From assembly GCA_028872015.1 (NCBI GenBank), contig JAGWLO010000004.1, positions 1 through 64,000 on the forward strand: a DNA stretch of 64,000 nucleotides, read 5' to 3'. Positions 62,116 through 64,000 of this stretch are shown piece by piece; the first letter of the stretch is position 1; each line of letters opens with the position of its first letter. The notes beneath the pieces were generated by a model. It was not told the origin of the DNA and made no database searches. It saw only the letters and a list, made by a program, of their open reading frames with translations. This stretch comes from Burkholderiales bacterium. GTDB taxonomy: Bacteria > Pseudomonadota > Gammaproteobacteria > Burkholderiales > Burkholderiaceae_C. Position numbers and translations under genes: made by a program.

Positions 62116-64000
62116 TCAGACCGGGCCCCCGCGCAGCCGCACCGTGAACACCGCGCCGCGAGGACCGTTCGCGGCCGTGATGTCGCCGCCGTAGCGCTCC
62201 ACCAGCGTGCGGCTGATCCACAGGCCCAGGCCTGTGCCGTCGCGGCGGCGGGTGACAAAGGGCTCGAACAGGCGCGGCAGCAGGTCGGGCGGCAGACCGG
62301 GGCCGCTGTCGGCGATGCGGAGTTCCACCGCATCGTCGCCCACGTCGGCGCTGGCCAGGCCCAGCGTGCCACCCTCGGGCATGGCCTGCAGCGCGTTCAC
62401 CATCAGGTTGACCAGCACCTGCTGCAGCTCGTGGCGGTTGATCGCCGGGCGGCGCGTGGCGCGGCAGTCGCGCTGCACCGCCACGCCGCCGCGCGCGATC
62501 TGGTGCCGCGCCAGCAGCAGGCAGTCCTCGAGCAGTTGCGCGGTGTCGACCGGCTCGACGTAGCCGGCGAACTCCGAGGGTCGCGCGTACTGCAGCAGCT
62601 GGGTCACGATGAGCCGCATGCGCTCGATCTGGCCGTCGATCAGCGCCAGCTCGGGCTGCACCCCGGCCGCGCCCGCGCCCAGCAGTTCGCGCACCAGGTC
62701 GAGGTTGCCCTGGATGACCGCGATCGGGTTGTTGATCTCGTGCGCGATCGAGGCCGTCAGCTGGCCTACCGTGGCCAGTTTCTCGCTCTTGCGCAGCCGG
62801 CGCTGGGCCTGCTCGAGCGCGCCGGTGCGCTCGCCCACCTTGGCGTCGAGTTCGGCGTTCCAGCGCTGCAGCTGGCGCGTGTCGTCCTCGATCGTCTGCA
62901 GCAGGCCGTCGAGATGCCCCGCCAGGCGGCCGATCTCGTCGCCGCTGGCCACGGGGCCCACGCGCGCATGCAGCGCGCCCGCCTGCACGCGGCGCATCGT
63001 GGCTTCCATCCGCTCCAGCGGCCCGAAGATCGCGCGCGCCCAGCGCAGCGAGACGAAGGCCGCCACCAGCATCACGCCGACGAACATGGCGCCGATGCCG
63101 GCCAGCGCGGCGATCTTGATCTCGCGGAACGGCCGCTCCAGGAGGCCCACGTACAGGATGCCCACGCGGCGGCCGGCGCGGTCGGCCAGCGGCTCGTAGC
63201 CCGACACGTACCAGTTGTCCACCACGAAAGCACGGTCGAGCCAGGTCTGGCCGCGGCCGAGGACGGCGTCGCGCACGTCGGCGCTGACGCGCGTGCCGAT
63301 GGCGCGGTCGCCGCTGCTGGCGCCGGCGAACAGGCGCACGTTGGTGCTGATGCGCACGTCGCCCAGGAACAGCGTGGCCGTGCCGCGGCTGCCCCACTGC
63401 GCGAAGGGCAGCGAGCCGGGGGGATAGACGATCTGGTTGATGTGGTCGATGAAGGGCAGGTTGCGGTTGAGCAGCACCCCGCCGCACAGCCGCCCGAGCA
63501 GCCGGCCGTCGGGCGCCAGCACCTGGCGCGTGGACAGGAGCACCAGCGCCCGGTCCTCGACCCGGTGCGCGGTGGGCGCGGCGTTGCGCGTGGGCAGCAG
63601 CGTCACCGCCACGCGCGGGCGCAGTGCCGGCGGCAGCACCTCCTGCTGGTCGGGCTGCAGCAGCTCGACGCTGGTGGCGTCGGCGCCGTTGCCGGCGGCC
63701 AGGGCTGCCGCGGCCCCGCGCTCGCCGGGCGCCAGCGGCCCGCCGTTGCGCGCCACGAGGCGGCCCTGCGGGTCGCGCAGCGCGATGAAGTCCAGCCGCT
63801 GGCGCTGTGCCAGGCCGTCCAGCAGCGGCCCGAGCCGCTGCGGCGCGCCGGCCTGCGGGCCGGTCAGCAGGCCCACCAGCGCCTGCGAGCCGGCCACCGC
63901 GTCGATGCTGGTGCCGACGCTCCCCAGCACGCTGTTGAAGTAGCCGTCGGCCACGGCCAGGTCGGCGCGCACCTTGGCCAGCAGGAGGCGGTCGAAGGCG
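62116..64000 (-). CDS. Sensor histidine kinase with double-Cache-like periplasmic domain and HAMP (N-terminus beyond window edge)
   Basis: Frame continues through the right edge (...DRLLLAKVRADLAVADGYF); HAMP region; H-box LATVGQLTASIAHEINNPIAVIQGNL; LMVNALQAMPEGG; IADSGPGLPP; GTGLGLWISRTLVERYGG. Confidence 0.93.
   Translation of the reverse strand, partial: AFDRLLLAKVRADLAVADGYFNSVLGSVGTSIDAVAGSQALVGLLTGPQAGAPQRLGPLLDGLAQRQRLDFIALRDPQGRLVARNGGPLAPGERGAAAALAAGNGADATSVELLQPDQQEVLPPALRPRVAVTLLPTRNAAPTAHRVEDRALVLLSTRQVLAPDGRLLGRLCGGVLLNRNLPFIDHINQIVYPPGSLPFAQWGSRGTATLFLGDVRISTNVRLFAGASSGDRAIGTRVSADVRDAVLGRGQTWLDRAFVVDNWYVSGYEPLADRAGRRVGILYVGLLERPFREIKIAALAGIGAMFVGVMLVAAFVSLRWARAIFGPLERMEATMRRVQAGALHARVGPVASGDEIGRLAGHLDGLLQTIEDDTRQLQRWNAELDAKVGERTGALEQAQRRLRKSEKLATVGQLTASIAHEINNPIAVIQGNLDLVRELLGAGAAGVQPELALIDGQIERMRLIVTQLLQYARPSEFAGYVEPVDTAQLLEDCLLLARHQIARGGVAVQRDCRATRRPAINRHELQQVLVNLMVNALQAMPEGGTLGLASADVGDDAVELRIADSGPGLPPDLLPRLFEPFVTRRRDGTGLGLWISRTLVERYGGDITAANGPRGAVFTVRLRGGPV

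Overview
GC-rich (roughly 70% by eye) chromosomal window with the gene content and order of a betaproteobacterium, probably Burkholderiales. Most of it is densely packed core genome: dnaX(3' end)-ybaB-recR, tRNA-Asn, an aminotransferase/CysB-type regulator/CbiX group, lptFG, pepA-holC, rpmBG, trxB, a Crp-family regulator, ftsK-lolA-rarA, livHMGF (with a distant livK-like gene), cysM, galU, valS, guaC, a PAS-GGDEF-EAL protein, uvrD, thrB, polA, a two-component system divergent from a CzcCBA-type RND metal efflux operon with an embedded DUF3240 gene, an MFS transporter, scpA, CYTH-CHAD, SulP, metG, apbC, a large lipoprotein and a truncated sensor kinase at the right edge. I found no CRISPR array, transposase, prophage, integrase or recognisable defence system, and I do not see a convincing undescribed multi-gene system. 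The most interesting signals are: (1) a thiolase relic with a large internal deletion beside tRNA-Asn; (2) a second decayed gene (DUF6544-like) about 0.7 kb away; (3) an intact D-2-hydroxyacid-dehydrogenase-fold ORF that has lost the glycine-rich NAD motif and the catalytic Arg and His; and (4) some accessory-type proteins with unusual architecture (LVIVD-like lipoprotein, MFS with N-terminal extension, GGDEF insertion). Many long ORFs in the supplied track are antisense or shifted-frame artefacts of high GC3.
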